Below are positions 47,079 through 58,770 of a stretch of DNA of 64,000 nucleotides, piece after piece. Every line of letters begins with the position of its first letter. Position 1 is the first letter of the stretch. Made by a program: the position numbers and the translations under genes. Source of the DNA: Marasmius tenuissimus (lineage: Eukaryota > Basidiomycota > Agaricomycetes > Agaricales > Marasmiaceae); the NCBI GenBank assembly GCA_029532415.1, contig JAQOTA010000069.1:992001-1056000 (forward strand), read 5' to 3'. Below the pieces are notes generated by a model. That model did not search any database. It was not told where the DNA came from and worked only from the letters and a program-made list of their open reading frames with translations.

Positions 47079-50000
47079 CTATTCGGACGAATAAAATTCA
47101 AGTCCAAGATGTTCTCTAAAAGCGGAGAACTTGACATGACCCAAATTCTTGGTAAACATGTCCGCAGGATTGTAGGCACCGTCAATAAAGAAAAGATCAA
47201 CCTTGCGGTCTGAAACACATTCGCAAATGTAATGATAGCGAATATCAATGTGTTTGGTGCGACGTTCTTGAACTGGGTTAGAGGCGATAAAAATCGAGCC
47301 TTGATTATCTCCACATATGGGAACGGGAGTCATATCAATCCCAAGTTCAGAGAGTAACTGTCGAATCCACACAGCCTGACGACTACAGTCGGATAGCGCC
47401 ATGTATTCAGCTTCAGTGGATGAAAGCGCAACAGTCTTCTGGGCACGTGATTGCCAACAGAAGATGCCATCTGCCAATTTGAAGAAATAGCCCGTGATCG
47501 ACCGATGCTTGATAGGATCAGCAGCCCAATCAGAATCAGTGAATGCTAGTAAACCTCCGTCAGAGGCTCCATCATAGACCAGTGCATAGTCTGGAGTTCC
47601 TGCAAGATAGCGGCAAATATAAAGTGCCTTCTTCAGGTGATCCTCAGATGGATTAGCAGAAAATTGAGAAAGCTTTGTAACAGCGTAGGCAATATCTGGA
47701 CGAGTGCCAAGCATAATATACAGAAGCGATCCAATCACTGATTGATATCGAGCGCGACGTTCGGGATCAACAGGACCTTCGTTGGGTTGTGGAATATAGC
47801 CGGCGGGAAGAGGAGTATCTGCTGCTTTTGCATTCTGCATGCCAAATCGCTTCAAGACCTTCTTCAAGTATTCGGTCTGGTCAAGAAGGATTTTACGGCC
47901 TCTGCGACGAATACGCATGCGCAAGAACTCTTTGACTTCTCCAGGATCACGGCATTCCCAACGAGCCATAAACTCAGCTTTCTTCTTTTCGACAAAGGCT
48001 TTGTTGGGTCCAAGGAATAATGCATCGTCGACATAGATCAAAGCGATACATTCTTCACCAGTCTCACGATCTTTGCAGATAAAGAGACCTGCATCAGAAG
48101 TTAGGCGTTTGAAGCCCATTACTTCCATGGACGAGCTGAGAGCACGCCACCACTCAAGAGCGGCTTGCTTCAGTCCATATAATGCACGGCGAAGGCGATA
48201 GACTTTGCCTTCCTGACCCTTGACTTTGAAACCTTCAGGTTGATCCATATAGATCTCTTCTTTAAGTTCACCATAAAGAAAGGCGTTCTTCACATCCAAT
48301 GCCTGAATGTGCCAGTTTTTGAGAGCTGCTAATGCGAGCATCATCCATACAGTTTCAAACCGCACAACTGGTGAGAAGATCTCATCAAAGTCGACACCTT
48401 CGACCTGAGAGAAACCCTTGGCAACAAGTCGAGCTTTCTTTCGACTGTCTGACTTAACGTCAAACACCCATCTGTTTTTGACAGCCTTGCGACCTTTAGG
48501 TAGGTCAACCAATTCGAAGACCTTGCGCTTGCGAAGAGCCTCTAGTTCATCGCGGCAAGCGGCCTTCCATTCTCTCTGCTGCTCAGCTGGCAGCTTCAGT
48601 ATGTCACGGAGAGTCCACTCTCAAACGTTAGACATATCGGTGAGGTCATCGTGAACGGGAACTGCCCGATTTAACAGATAAATCACGAAACCTACTCCCC
48701 CTTCCTGGGATAATTGTTGCACTAAGCTATCGGGCTGACTCCCCCTGGAGTTACACATGGTAGACAGACTGGCATGATTAGTCCCAGGAACTTTTCTAGG
48801 TCTGCCTCTCCTACGAGTAGTAGGTGGATCCATGGGTTCTCTATCACCCGTGGCATCTCTCCATGTAGAATTTTTCTCCATATCACGCACAATGCGCGAG
48901 GGATTATTTGGGTCTCGTTGTTCACCAAATACATTATCAGGTTGCTTAGTACCCGTCCGTTTCCTGCCTGAACGCCTTGGCGGCGGAGTCTGCTCTTGTC
49001 CACCCACTGGTGTAGGTGGCCTGGGAGGCTGGAACGGAGGATCAGGATCAGGATGTTGACGTTCACCCTGAGGTACAGGACCATCTCCATCATTGTCATG
49101 AGGAGATTCCGATCGCTTTGGAAGGTTCTTGGGAGGATAAAGATTGTCATCAGACGAATCATCATCACTATCCGAAGAGAAGTTGGGATTTTCACCCAAT
49201 ACCGGCGGTATTTCAGGGATTTCACCCACCGGGGTAAAGCCACGCGGTTTCTTATCAGAACACTTCGGGAACAAATTTTCATCGAACAGAGCAGTAGCGC
49301 TTTTGAAGATACTATTGTTGGACATCTTCATGAAGACATATCCTTTCATGCCTTCCTGAAAACCGATAAAGGTCATCAGTTCTGAACGCGGAGATAACTT
49401 GTTAACTCGACGCTTTTCCGGAATAAACGCATACGCTGCACATCCGAATACTCGAAGATCCGAAACATCCGGTGCACTGCCATGCAACTTCTCATGCGGG
49501 GTCAACCAACGTAAACGCTGGGACGGTGTCCGATTATGAAGTGCAACAGCGTGCAACACACAGAATTCCCACCAAGAAGGTGGAAGACAAGCATCAAAGC
49601 GAAGAGCTTGAGCTTTCTCGACAATGGTCCGATTGAACCGTTCTGCACGACCATTCTGTTCCGGCGTATATGGAATGCTGGTCAGAATTTTGATACCGTG
49701 CTCCTTTAGTACATCATTGAAGGCATCCGATTTGTACTCTCCCCCTCCATCAGACATCCATTCCTTAATATCAACACTGAATTGTACCTTCACCATAGCA
49801 ATAAAGTCACGGAGCATCTTGACAGAGTCAGATTTGCGTCGCATGAGCATTGTCCAGCCATGTGAAGTACAGTTGTCGACAAACGACATATACCATTTGT
49901 ATTTGTGGTATGACTCAGTGGGGAATTGTTTGAGGTCGGAGTGGATTTTTTCGAAGGGTTTCGAGGCACGGGTAGTGGAGTCAGGGAACGATCTGGAGTG

Positions 50001-52322
50001 CATCTTTCCTTCTGCACATCCTCGGCATAACCGGGTTTTCTTCGGTTTTCGGTCGAATTCCGGGAAGTTCTTAGTATGCTTCCGAGCTTTATCCAGAGCC
50101 TTGTCTGAACAATGTCTGAAACGTCTGTGTAGAACCTTGTAGTCAACTTTATCCATCGTTGACTTGGCCATTAAGCTACGAGCAGAGGCTTTCTGCGAGC
50201 TAACCCAATAAATGGTTTGACCAGGCATGAGCGGGTAAGATACCAATGACTGGCGTCGACCCTTTTGATAAAAAGCCAATTTGCTAGACGATCCGCGTAC
50301 TTGCAGACCACCTTGCAAGAATTCTCCAAGCGAGAGAAGTCGAATTGACAGAAGCGGAACATAATAGACAGGATAGAGTCGCGTAATGCGTTCCTCCATA
50401 CGACTGTCAGATCCTTCAACAGAATGAGAGATGAACACGGTCCCTTTTCCCTTAATTTGGATAGGGTTGTCCTTCTGTGCAGTGTTTAGCTGTGGTCCAT
50501 TGTTCATAGGTTCATACTCAGCAAAATCTTCGAGATCATAAGTAAAGTGCGATGAAGCACCTGAATCGACGATCCACTCTTGCGAGTTTCCAGTCGCCTT
50601 CTTTCCCTTACAATTGGCACATGTGGCAAAGTGATCACCAATGTATTGCGCAAATTTCATATGGGACACGATATCCGAACTACTACATTTAGAAGCAGCT
50701 AATAAAGCGGCGCACTGTAGGTTCGTATCAGTGTTAGAAGAAAGACTGAGATAAGGCACTTGCCTGTCATCGTCAGATTCCTCAGATCCGATGGAGACTG
50801 AATCATACTCAACATCGTCGGAAAAACCAGCGGCATCTGCGATCTTGCTGTCAACGTCCATGGCACTTCCACTCGCAATCTCCGTACGCAAAGAATCGTT
50901 TACAGCGTTCAACGCGATACGATCCTCACGCTCAGAGTCGGAGTCCTCATAAAAAGAATCATAGAGGTCGTAAACCTTCTCGACGCTCTTAGCACGCTTT
51001 GCAGGTGGAGCAGTGGAGAAGGGACCATCAATACGATGCTTGAGGGAGGAAGAGGAAGCAGCCGCATATCCCTGTTCCATAGGTTCAAGGACGTGGGCAT
51101 ACTTGGGGACACCAAGACGATCGGCAAGACTGCGAGCAGCCTGAGCATTCTCAAAAACAGTACCACCAGAGGTAGCACCGGAGAAACGCTGCATGTGGAG
51201 TGGATCCCGGGATCGGTCCGCGGGATGTACGACAGATGGAGTATCAGGAACAATGGGGGGTGAGGAGATGGACAAATGAGAGAGAGACGCAATATGAGAA
51301 TGACCCTTGTGAGAGGAGTCACCCTTGTTGTCCTGAGAATCACCCTTCTTCTTCCTGCCACGTCGGTTATTCTTCTTCTTCTGGTCATTGTCGTTCTTAG
51401 ACTGGTTGTTATTGTTAGACGTCAACGAAGGAGGATTAGACTGTTGGTTAAACTTCGGGTCCTTGTCCTTCTTTTTGACAGAAGAAATGCGCGACGCGAG
51501 AGGAGCGGGTTTCCGAGCTTCGTAGTGGTTAATGACTGCATCACGAGCCACTTCGAAAGTAAGATCAGCTGGCGAGTTACCATTGGTAGCAAATTCGCGA
51601 GTGTTCGACCAGCCCTGTGGTAGAACGGAAAGGAGGAGCATGGCTTTGATAAGATCAGGGAGACCGATATCAGCTTCGTGGAGCTGTCCAAAGAGGAGTT
51701 CGAGTCGAGCTATTTCTGGAATGGGGTTTCCACCAGACAGACGGAATTCCATAATGGACTTGAAGTCCGCCCAAACAGAGACGGAAGTCTGCTGGCCATA
51801 ACGAGCCTTAATCTTCTCCCAAGCGTTCCAAGCCGTATCATCATCCTTGATAACACTCTGCACGGCAATGGTGGTGGTGGCACGTAGTGCACCCATGGCC
51901 TTGAATTCATACTTCTTCCAACGTCAATGATCCTTCTCGTGCCTGAGAAGATCCTTCTCGTGCCTGAGAAGATCCTTCTCGTGCCTGAGAAGATCCTTCT
52001 CGTACCTTCCCAAATCCTTAGCATACTGCTCAAGATCGGTAGCGTACTGCTGCATCTGCGCGTCAGTAGGAGAGACGGTCTCTGTACATGTAGTCGCTTC
52101 AGTTGTAGTTGTGGCAGCAATAGTGACAGTGCGAGTAGTTGCTTTAGGTTTAGTCGGTTCTTTAGGTTTCTCGGGTGCATCAGGTTCAGGATCGTCGTTG
52201 GTATAGTGGTCGTAGAACTCATTGATCATGGCATAGGTACCAAGACCCTTGGACCACTTGCGCCAGTTGACACCGCTGAAGACTTCAATAGTGGGGATAA
52301 GGGTAGACATAACAGGAGCCAT
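47079..52322 (-). pseudogene. Copia-3 gag-pol, one frame with two TGA stops
   Basis: One continuous frame from about 52322 to 47079, broken only by TGA at 51926-51924 (in gag) and TGA at 48623-48621 (between integrase and RT). Gag: SGVNWRKWSKGLGTY, a heptad repeat, then a retrotransposon-type Gag helical region (AWEKIKARYG, ADIGLPDLIKAMLL) and a basic Asn/Lys-rich stretch. Pol: protease WIVDSGASSHF, integrase (HSDLKQFP, MSDGGGEYKS, EQNGRAERFNR), RT with YVDD, RNase H (FTDSDWAADP, SSTEAEYMALSD). Both stops could be reached from CGA by C-to-T change, but only the family comparison for Copia-2 proves such a change there. Near-intact and young. Confidence 0.9.
51929..52012 (-). repeat. 21 bp tandem repeat coding a heptad in Copia-3 gag
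   Basis: Three perfect 21 bp units and a diverged fourth. Each encodes LLRHEKD, a charged heptad suited to coiled coil; the TGA at 51924 follows directly. Confidence 0.9.
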
Positions 52323-52637
52323 AGCGATCTGGAGTAATAAAACAACGATCAGCATAGGTTCATCATCATAGGCAATGATAAAAGAAATCACTGCACGGTC
52401 AACGGCAATAGCCATCGATCGTTGTTGAGGACACAGTCCACCATCGTCAAACATCAATGAAGATGTCGACTTCACAGGTCCAGAACCAGTGTTAACGGTC
52501 TGCCCATCACGACAGTGATTAAGCAGTCATGATGGTTATCGAGTGCAACGACCACAATAGCGCATCATCATAGGCAGCACACAATAAAGGTGCACATCCT
52601 AGAGAGCTGCCATCGCAGGGCACATCGATAGGGCACC

Positions 52638-52650
52638 GGGGCCCATAACC
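52638..52650 (-). promoter_or_regulatory. Copia-3 primer-binding site
   Basis: GGTTATGGGCCCC on the minus strand, adjoining the 5' LTR. Confidence 0.65.
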
Positions 52651-52907
52651 TGTTGAGGCAGAGGTCCTGCCCACGCAGTGGCAGCATGGGACAGACTAGC
52701 TCACCTGGAGATAGGCTTAGAGGCAGCAACGAGAGTGGTAAAGTACTGGTATTGCATGTAGATACAGAGCTACTTATATACTATACAGAGGTGGCTGTAT
52801 CTTCTATAACAGGAGTGACTAGGAATAGCATAGATCATAGTAAAACGATTGAAGCATATGTGCGGCCCGATACAACGGTCCATATATCCGGTAGTCCGGA
52901 TTCAACA
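52651..52907 (-). repeat. Copia-3 5' LTR (257 bp)
   Basis: Pairs with 46781-47037; followed by the target duplication CCTCT. Confidence 0.92.
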
Positions 52908-54814
52908 CCTCTACCCCTGCAGCTTTGGCAATGTCGTTGTCAACATCATTACCGAAAAGAGAGGCCATGTCTTCCATACTGTCGTCAGATCCCCAATCCA
53001 TCTCTACATCTTCATCAGGATCAACGCTGCGAGAGCATTTAGAAGAAGTAGAAGAAGGACGTCCGGCTCCTTCATCTTCTGAATCGTCCTCCAGAACTCG
53101 CTTGGACGAGGAACCAGGCTTCGAGATACAATCCTGGAGCGAACGATTGGCGGCGGATGTGACGATCTGTTCAAAGGGTTTGAGATACCGCGCTGTCTTA
53201 GGGGCACCAAGTCTGTCAGCAAGGGAATGTGCTTCACGGACATCATCAAATACTGACTGAGACGGCTTGAAGCCAGTGAAGGACTGCATGACAGCCGGGT
53301 TCTTCTTGACAGCTGGCTGAGGGACAGTGCTGTCACAGGACTTGTCCCAGTGACCGGTGAAGTGAGCTGGGGGCGGTGATCCCATAGCGCGAACAGGAGG
53401 AGCGCTGGCGATCTCGGCACACAAGGAATTGTTTACTGCGTTCAACGCAATACGTTCCCTGGGGTCGGTGATCGAGGAGTAAGGACAGGTAGGAGCGGGG
53501 GAAGCTATGACGGATGCATAGGATGCCAGATGGGAGTGACCATGCGACCAATTGTTACCACCGTTGTTACCGCCGGCGTGGCCGGGACCCTGGTGCTGGT
53601 TGATACCACCGCGGGTACCACGCTGCTGCTGCTTCTTCTTCTTACCGTTGTTCTGATTCTAAGAAGGACGTTGCTGCTGCTGCTGTGGTTGACGCTGTTG
53701 GCCACGCTGCTGCTGTCCACGCTGCTGACGTTGCTGCTGCGGATGCTGCTGCTGACCAAAGGATGGTTCACGGTTGCCAGCACACTTGACCGCAGAGAGG
53801 TGGTTGGCAAGCTGAGGGTTTTGGCGCTCATATTCGATCATGATGGCTTCATGAATGTCAGCAACAGTGAGGGCGCTGGTGCTCTCAGAATCCCTATCAA
53901 AGTCATGAAGGGACTTAGAGGAAGCGACGTCCCATTCGGGAGGAATAGCTGCGATCAGAAGGAGGGCTTTGATCAACTCAGGGAGTTCAACCCCGACCTC
54001 AGCAAGACGTTCAATGTAGTGTTTGAACTTGGCAATGCCAGCCTGGGGATGGCTGGTAGTAAGCCGGAAGGACACCAATTTGACAAAGTCGCCATAAATG
54101 GCAGACAAGGTTGGTTCACTGTAGGTAGTGACGATGGTGGACCAGGCTTTGGCAGCGTCCATGTCCTTGAGAGGTTCAAAGACTTCCCTTGTAGAGGTCA
54201 ATTGAATGATTCCCATCAGCTGGAGGTCTTTCTCCTCCCATGCTTCCAGTGCGGTATTGTACGCCGTGATCTGGGCTTCAGTAGGATCTGCCCAATCAGG
54301 TTCGTCGTCAGAACCAGGGATAATTGCAGGCGCAGCTGCCACACCGGGGGAAGGAGTAACGGTAATGACCGGAATGATGTCCCCCAGAGGATATGTTGGC
54401 TTCTTAGCCGCACCAGTAAGGTGACGATAAAGGCCTTGAGCCTTGGTAACAGCTTCCATTTCGCCGTGGTAGGTTTGGCAGAAACCAGTGCCGTCAAAGC
54501 AACTGGAGAAGAATTTCTTAACGTCGAACATGGTAGTAAGAGGTTAGGTCTGGTATTGGATCTAGAAAAGACAGCATCAGCATGCATCTAATCAACACAG
54601 GGAGCAGCCATCAAGGCGCTATGCTCAACGAGGAGCATTGGATCCTTGAGATCCGATGTCGTCGAAGGACGTACATCAATGCCATAGATCGAGCACTCAA
54701 TTAAGAGGTCGATGGCAACATGCAGGTCTAGCCTAGCTAGCCGATGACAGCGGCCTAGGGGCGCTCGTCGCTAACAGCAGCCTAGGGGCGCTCGTTATTG
54801 TAGTCGGGCTAACC

Positions 54815-54827
54815 GGGGCCCATAACC
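54815..54827 (-). promoter_or_regulatory. Copia-2 primer-binding site
   Basis: GGTTATGGGCCCC on the minus strand directly after the 5' LTR. Confidence 0.65.
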
Positions 54828-55149
54828 TGATGAGCCGGCATAACGCCTAGCACAGAGGACTACAACATGGCTACACTACTACTTACCAGAGAGGAGTTTA
54901 GAGAGGTTAGAGGCAAGACGTAGAAGCTCAAGCACACTGTAGACTCAGGTAGAGAACTACGAGCTTATATACATGAAGTTACAATAGAGTTACCATATAG
55001 GGACGACAATAGAAATTGTACATATGAGCATAATGAACAATGAAGAATAGAACAATAGCGAATGCATTGTCCCGCATAATACAATGGCGGGAAGTATGAA
55101 CCGGGACTTCGGATATACCAGAATCTAATAATAGTCCACGGATTCAACA
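54828..55149 (-). repeat. Copia-2 5' LTR
   Basis: Pairs with 42652-42962; ends at TTCAACA, after which NRAMP relic R2 starts. Confidence 0.85.
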
Positions 55150-55350
55150 TCAATCACAGATGCAGGAGGCTCCCTCACACACTTCGGCTTCTGCAAACTC
55201 GTTACCTATATTGATGGCAAAGCTCGGAACGGCAGCACTGCTCTCGACAACACGACATGGAATATGCGAAAGCACCAGCAAAGTGTCGAGATCAACGCTG
55301 CTCACAGCGATGGTACTGGGCGGCAGGTGAGGAGGAGGCAAACGACAGCC
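55150..55350 (-). pseudogene. NRAMP relic R2 (exon 9 remnant)
   Basis: Same decayed exon 9 sequence as R1 (LDTLLVLSHIPCRVVESS), starting abruptly at the Copia-2 LTR and running into the same downstream sequence as R1. The C-terminal part of the relic is missing. Confidence 0.75.
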
Positions 55351-56510
55351 TTAGAAGGATAGATGGCTGGGTAGATGGCTGGGTAGTGGACAATTTTAGA
55401 CGCGTGGGCTAACAACTAGAAGGCCTATTGGGCAGCAAGTAAAGATGGCAGGTGAACAGTAGCCAATCATACTGAGGTCCAACGCCAGCGTTGACACTGC
55501 AGGCAATGTGGGATCGTGTCGCTGTGAACCGAGTTCAACTCTGTTTGCGCTCGGTTTCCACCCAGTTTACCACAAATTCGCTGCATGTCCTATTTCACGT
55601 GACTTTTTCCTGCATGAGGCGAAGGCATGGACGACTTGCAGTGAACTTGGTGAAAACCAAGCGTAAACAGAGTTTACCTCGGTTCATGGTGACAAGAGCC
55701 TACTTTGCCTGCAGTGTGAGGCCTCAGATCGAGCCTGAGTGGTATTCAGGTGCGAATCGAGTAACGGACATATAGTGTACATGTAGAGTTTCTTGCAGAT
55801 GCCGGTTCTTACAAGCATTCAAAGCGCTAAGAGAAGACACGGTTCAGCTCTAAGCGTCCGAGGAGAGTTGCCATCATGGCTTGTGATGGCGGGATGAAAG
55901 AGAGTCGCGTTCCAGCTAACTTCATAATCGTAGGCCACCCCTCAAAAATTGGCTGCTGACGAATCCGTTCACACCCCGCGATGATATCACCCGCTACACC
56001 GTTAGTACACCCACTGAGAACTACAACAGGATGCACCTGGTACGCGGAAATTGCACGGAAAGTTGAAACTGGTGATTAAAAGTGAAATATACATGCACCT
56101 TTCTGTGCCTACGGCCCTACGACATCGAGAACCACTACAATGTAGGACTACCAGGTTCCAGTGAATCTACTGTATAGGTACTTTCAATAGGTGATTGCTG
56201 AGAGGGAGTGACGAGGGAAGGTTTGACGTTGTTGAGAGGTGGGAGAAGCGTGGGGTGGAAAACATTTGTCAGCAGGCAATTCTCGGGGGCGGCCTACGAT
56301 TATGAAGTTAGCTGTCAGTAAGCGCCCATCACAAACCTTCGGACAAACCGCCATTATCGCCAACACCGCCAACAACATCGACCGGGTTCCAAGTCACTGT
56401 TGTCCATACTCCTCCCGTCCTTGTTGGAGAGTGAATACACTACCTGGATAACGTGGGTTCAAGAGGATCTCGGTTCGTACGAAGCGGTTCCAGTGTTTGC
56501 CACTCACATC
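55351..56510. promoter_or_regulatory. Region upstream of small gene D
   Basis: No gene supported. Homologous to 17720-18571, with extra sequence in the middle. The recurrent blocks lie near 55759 (TCGAGTAACGGACAT) and 56317 (AAGCGCCCATC, then AAACCGCCATTATCGCCAAC). Confidence 0.5.
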
Positions 56511-57297
56511 ATGTCCGACAACCCGTCTGACCTGACTCCCAAAATGCGGACAATGTCCTTAACTCAAGTGAATCAGGCCGGAGAGCCGGCTGAGGAGGAG
56601 GAAATGGAAGACTTGGATGGTGTATGTTCATATCATGTTGGTCACCGAGTCGATGCTAGTTTTCTATCCCTCTGTGTTAGACCCTCCTATTGGACTTCAT
56701 GCTAGAAAACGAGCCATTCGAAGTCCTTTTGGGCCAGTACTTTCCGAAAAAGGAACTCGACCATCAACCACCCATTTTCGAATACGGAGTCGCGCTCACC
56801 GAGGCACAACTAGTCGGATACGCGCGCAAACATGGATTGGCAACGGACCAGCTAGATTCTCCACATCCCAAATGGTCAAAGATCTTCCGTGCAGTAGGAT
56901 CAAGGTTGGATAAACAACTCGAACTGAAACCTCAAGGAGGAATCCTTCGCTGGAGCTCACCCTACACGAAGAACAAGGAACTGGTGCTCCTTCTAGCACT
57001 CTGCACGAACTACAACACGAAAATCCGAGTGGCCAATCCTCACCGTCTTGTGCAGCGGTTGGAAAAGGAATTCGGAGAGCCGGCGAAATGGTACATGAGT
57101 TGTATAACTGATGGTGGTCTACGGCCTCATTACAAGGTCTCAGGTGAGGTTTCAACTGTGAACTCCATTTACCCACACTGGCTAACTAACATCATGTTCA
57201 CCTATGCTTATTCTCAGTGGCAAAGCTGATGGCCTATGCTGCCCGCTTACAGGCAGAAAGAGCATCCTGTACCACGAACCAGACCTTGAGATCGTGA
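56511..57297 (+). CDS. Unrecognised small protein family, copy D
   Basis: Three exons: 56511-56621, 56681-57143, 57218-57297; introns of 59 and 74 bp, GTATGT and GTGAGG donors, phases 0 and 1; 217 aa. Exon 1 is acidic (MSDNPSDLTPKM ... EEEEMEDLDG). Exon 2 holds the core: MLENEPFE, FEYGVALTEAQL, YARKHGLATDQLDSPHPKWS, SSPYTKNKE, TKIRVANP, LEKEFGEPAKWYM, RPHYKVS. Exon 3 gives a short tail ending TNQTLRS, differing from the TNQKV ends of A and B. It is the intact reference for damaged copy C. No signal peptide, helix pattern or known domain. Downstream gene is NRAMP-3, convergent. Confidence 0.8.
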
Positions 57298-58770
57298 GTC
57301 GGAGTGTCGCCGCGAATTGTTGTCCTTGCCTTCTGTGCCATCCCTCATCAGCGTCTTTGTATCGTGATCTTTTTTGTGTTACTCTACGGAATCTAGTACC
57401 AGCCAAATTCATCGCCTCTCTTTCGTGACAAATGCTTCCTTTCACTCCGTCTTCCCAGTCAGAACGAAATAGGGATATCAGCCAAGATCGGATTCAGTTA
57501 TGAACTAGTCGAAGCGCGAATTCCACAAACATGATTACAGGTTGACTATTGAGCTCACTGCCGTAGGCTACACGTCTGGCTTCAAGTTCCGGCAGCAAGT
57601 ACTGTTATGACCACACACAAGCTGGCGAGCCCGAACCGTTCCACACTGTCAACGCCCTCAACTTGTGTCGTTCATGTCTAACTCGGCTTTTCCAATTAAC
57701 GCCCTTCTGCCAGAATACATCCTCGGACACGTCCTATCCGAGGAAGTATGCACTCAGTTTTCGTCGGGCGAGGGCGCAATCACACGCTGGAGGTGTAGGC
57801 AGTCAAGCTACGAGTCTAAAACTCGTGCCTCAGGAGACGCTGAGCCTGCAAGTTGGAATGGAATGGACACGGTGATCATCCCCGTAGGATCGGCGAAGAT
57901 CACCCAGAACTTTCGTCGGTAACGTTCTGCGCTCTGAGCCTGTCCGCCGTCGTCGGTGCATATTGCTCCATTTCATCTTCTCATTCCGCGTATGCGACCC
58001 ACCAGGGCCATCGAACACCCGTCTTCGCTCCTGGCCCCTCTTTCGACGCATTCGGGGAGGTGCTGAGTCCGTGCTGAACGTGTACAAGTAGAGCCACATC
58101 TTCGACCTCGGACGTGAAGACGGCGGATGAAGCATAGAGGAGCATGAAAATATGAATGATGATGTTTCTTTTTCTTTTTTCAACGTTTGGTCTCTGTATC
58201 CTGGCTCTCATTCTCGTGAGTGACGGTGACCGGAGTCCACCACCTCGTCTTTTACTTGAGTCTAATCATCGATTGACGAGTTCAAACGACGCATGACAGG
58301 CCTTGAACGCAGCAGTTTCAAACCTTATATCTACATAGTTTCAATCCCAGAATCCGCAAGATGGGGAGCATTGGAAAAACCCAGACTCGAGCCAGGTCGC
58401 CCCGTCAGAGTTTTGAAGACAGTCGTTCAAAAGCTGAGCATTGGAAAAACCTAGACTCGAACCCGGCAGCGACGCACGGTGTGTGGCCCCTACCCCTTCA
58501 CCCACGCAGCAGCTTTTGAACGACTGTCTTCAAAACTCTGACGGGGCGACCTGGCTCGAGTCTAGTGAAGGGGTAGGGGCCCCACACCGTGGGTCGCTGC
58601 TGGGTTCGAGTCTAGGAAAAACCACGACCACGCTAAAATAATTTTCCACGAAGTATATTTGTGCTGACATTATTCGTAACCATTCCTCTTCTTTCTGTCG
58701 TGTACTAGTCCCCGTGCTCGTAGAACATATTATACCTCCATCCAAGTCACCAAGAAACCCACCTCCCGCA
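57298..58770. other. Intergenic between D and NRAMP-3
   Basis: No gene supported; colinear with 19342-20556 apart from the foldback insertion at 58366-58615. Confidence 0.7.
58366..58615. repeat. Interleaved double inverted repeat (foldback/MITE-like)
   Basis: Arm A (58383-58436) is the perfect 54 bp reverse complement of A' (58510-58563). Arm B (58451-58501) is the reverse complement of B' (58565-58615) at 48 of 51 positions. Order A-B-A'-B'. A 16 bp direct repeat GAGCATTGGAAAAACC stands before A and before B. Arms end in GACTCGA/TCGAGTCT, and B' has GGTTCGAGTCT, like a tRNA B box. The matching site in unit 2 (about 20392-20410) lacks the insertion. Confidence 0.88.

Larger units (their letters stand above)
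46781..52907 (-). mobile_element. Copia-3, LTR retrotransposon nested in Copia-2
   Basis: 6127 bp with 257 bp LTRs (TGTTGAATCCGG ... TGCCTCAACA on the minus strand) that differ at 2 positions by my reading, and a perfect target duplication CCTCT (46776-46780, 52908-52912). PBS GGTTATGGGCCCC at 52650-52638. It is inserted in the coding frame of Copia-2, to which it is related in protein sequence. Confidence 0.93.
43005..54531 (-). pseudogene. Copia-2 gag-pol, interrupted
   Basis: Gag starts near 54531 and carries a Gln-rich stretch (about 53660-53770) ended by TAG at 53661-53659; the same frame then continues to 52913, where Copia-3 (plus TSD CCTCT) intervenes, and resumes at 46780. Near 46535 an 8 bp deletion, judged against Copia-3, removes the protease DSG motif and shifts frame. 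The integrase segment 46322-45423 (HSDLKSYP, MSDEGGEYKG, QQNGRAERFNR) ends at TGA 45422-45420, where Copia-3 has CGA. RT and RNase H (45419-43005) are open; the RT box reads CVDD instead of YVDD. Clearly inactive. Confidence 0.88.
42652..55149 (-). mobile_element. Copia-2, LTR retrotransposon carrying Copia-3
   Basis: Reads on the minus strand. LTRs at 54828-55149 (5') and 42652-42962 (3') both run TGTTGAATCC...GGCTCATCA; lengths differ (322 against 311 bp) mainly by a 12 bp indel. The PBS GGTTATGGGCCCC is at 54827-54815. The flanking 5 bp differ (TATAT left, TCAAT right), so there is no target duplication. The gag-pol frame is interrupted by Copia-3 and has several lesions. Older than Copia-1 and Copia-3. 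Confidence 0.88.

Noticed and set aside
48722..49282. 186-codon minus-strand frame
   Set aside because: Shadow of Copia-3 pol in another frame.
53530..54591. 353-codon plus-strand frame
   Set aside because: Antisense of the Copia-2 gag Gln-rich region; repetitive Leu/Thr composition is an artefact of CAG/CTG runs.
58366..58615. CRISPR-like array
   Set aside because: The repeats are inverted and interleaved, not regularly spaced direct repeats, and the genome is eukaryotic.
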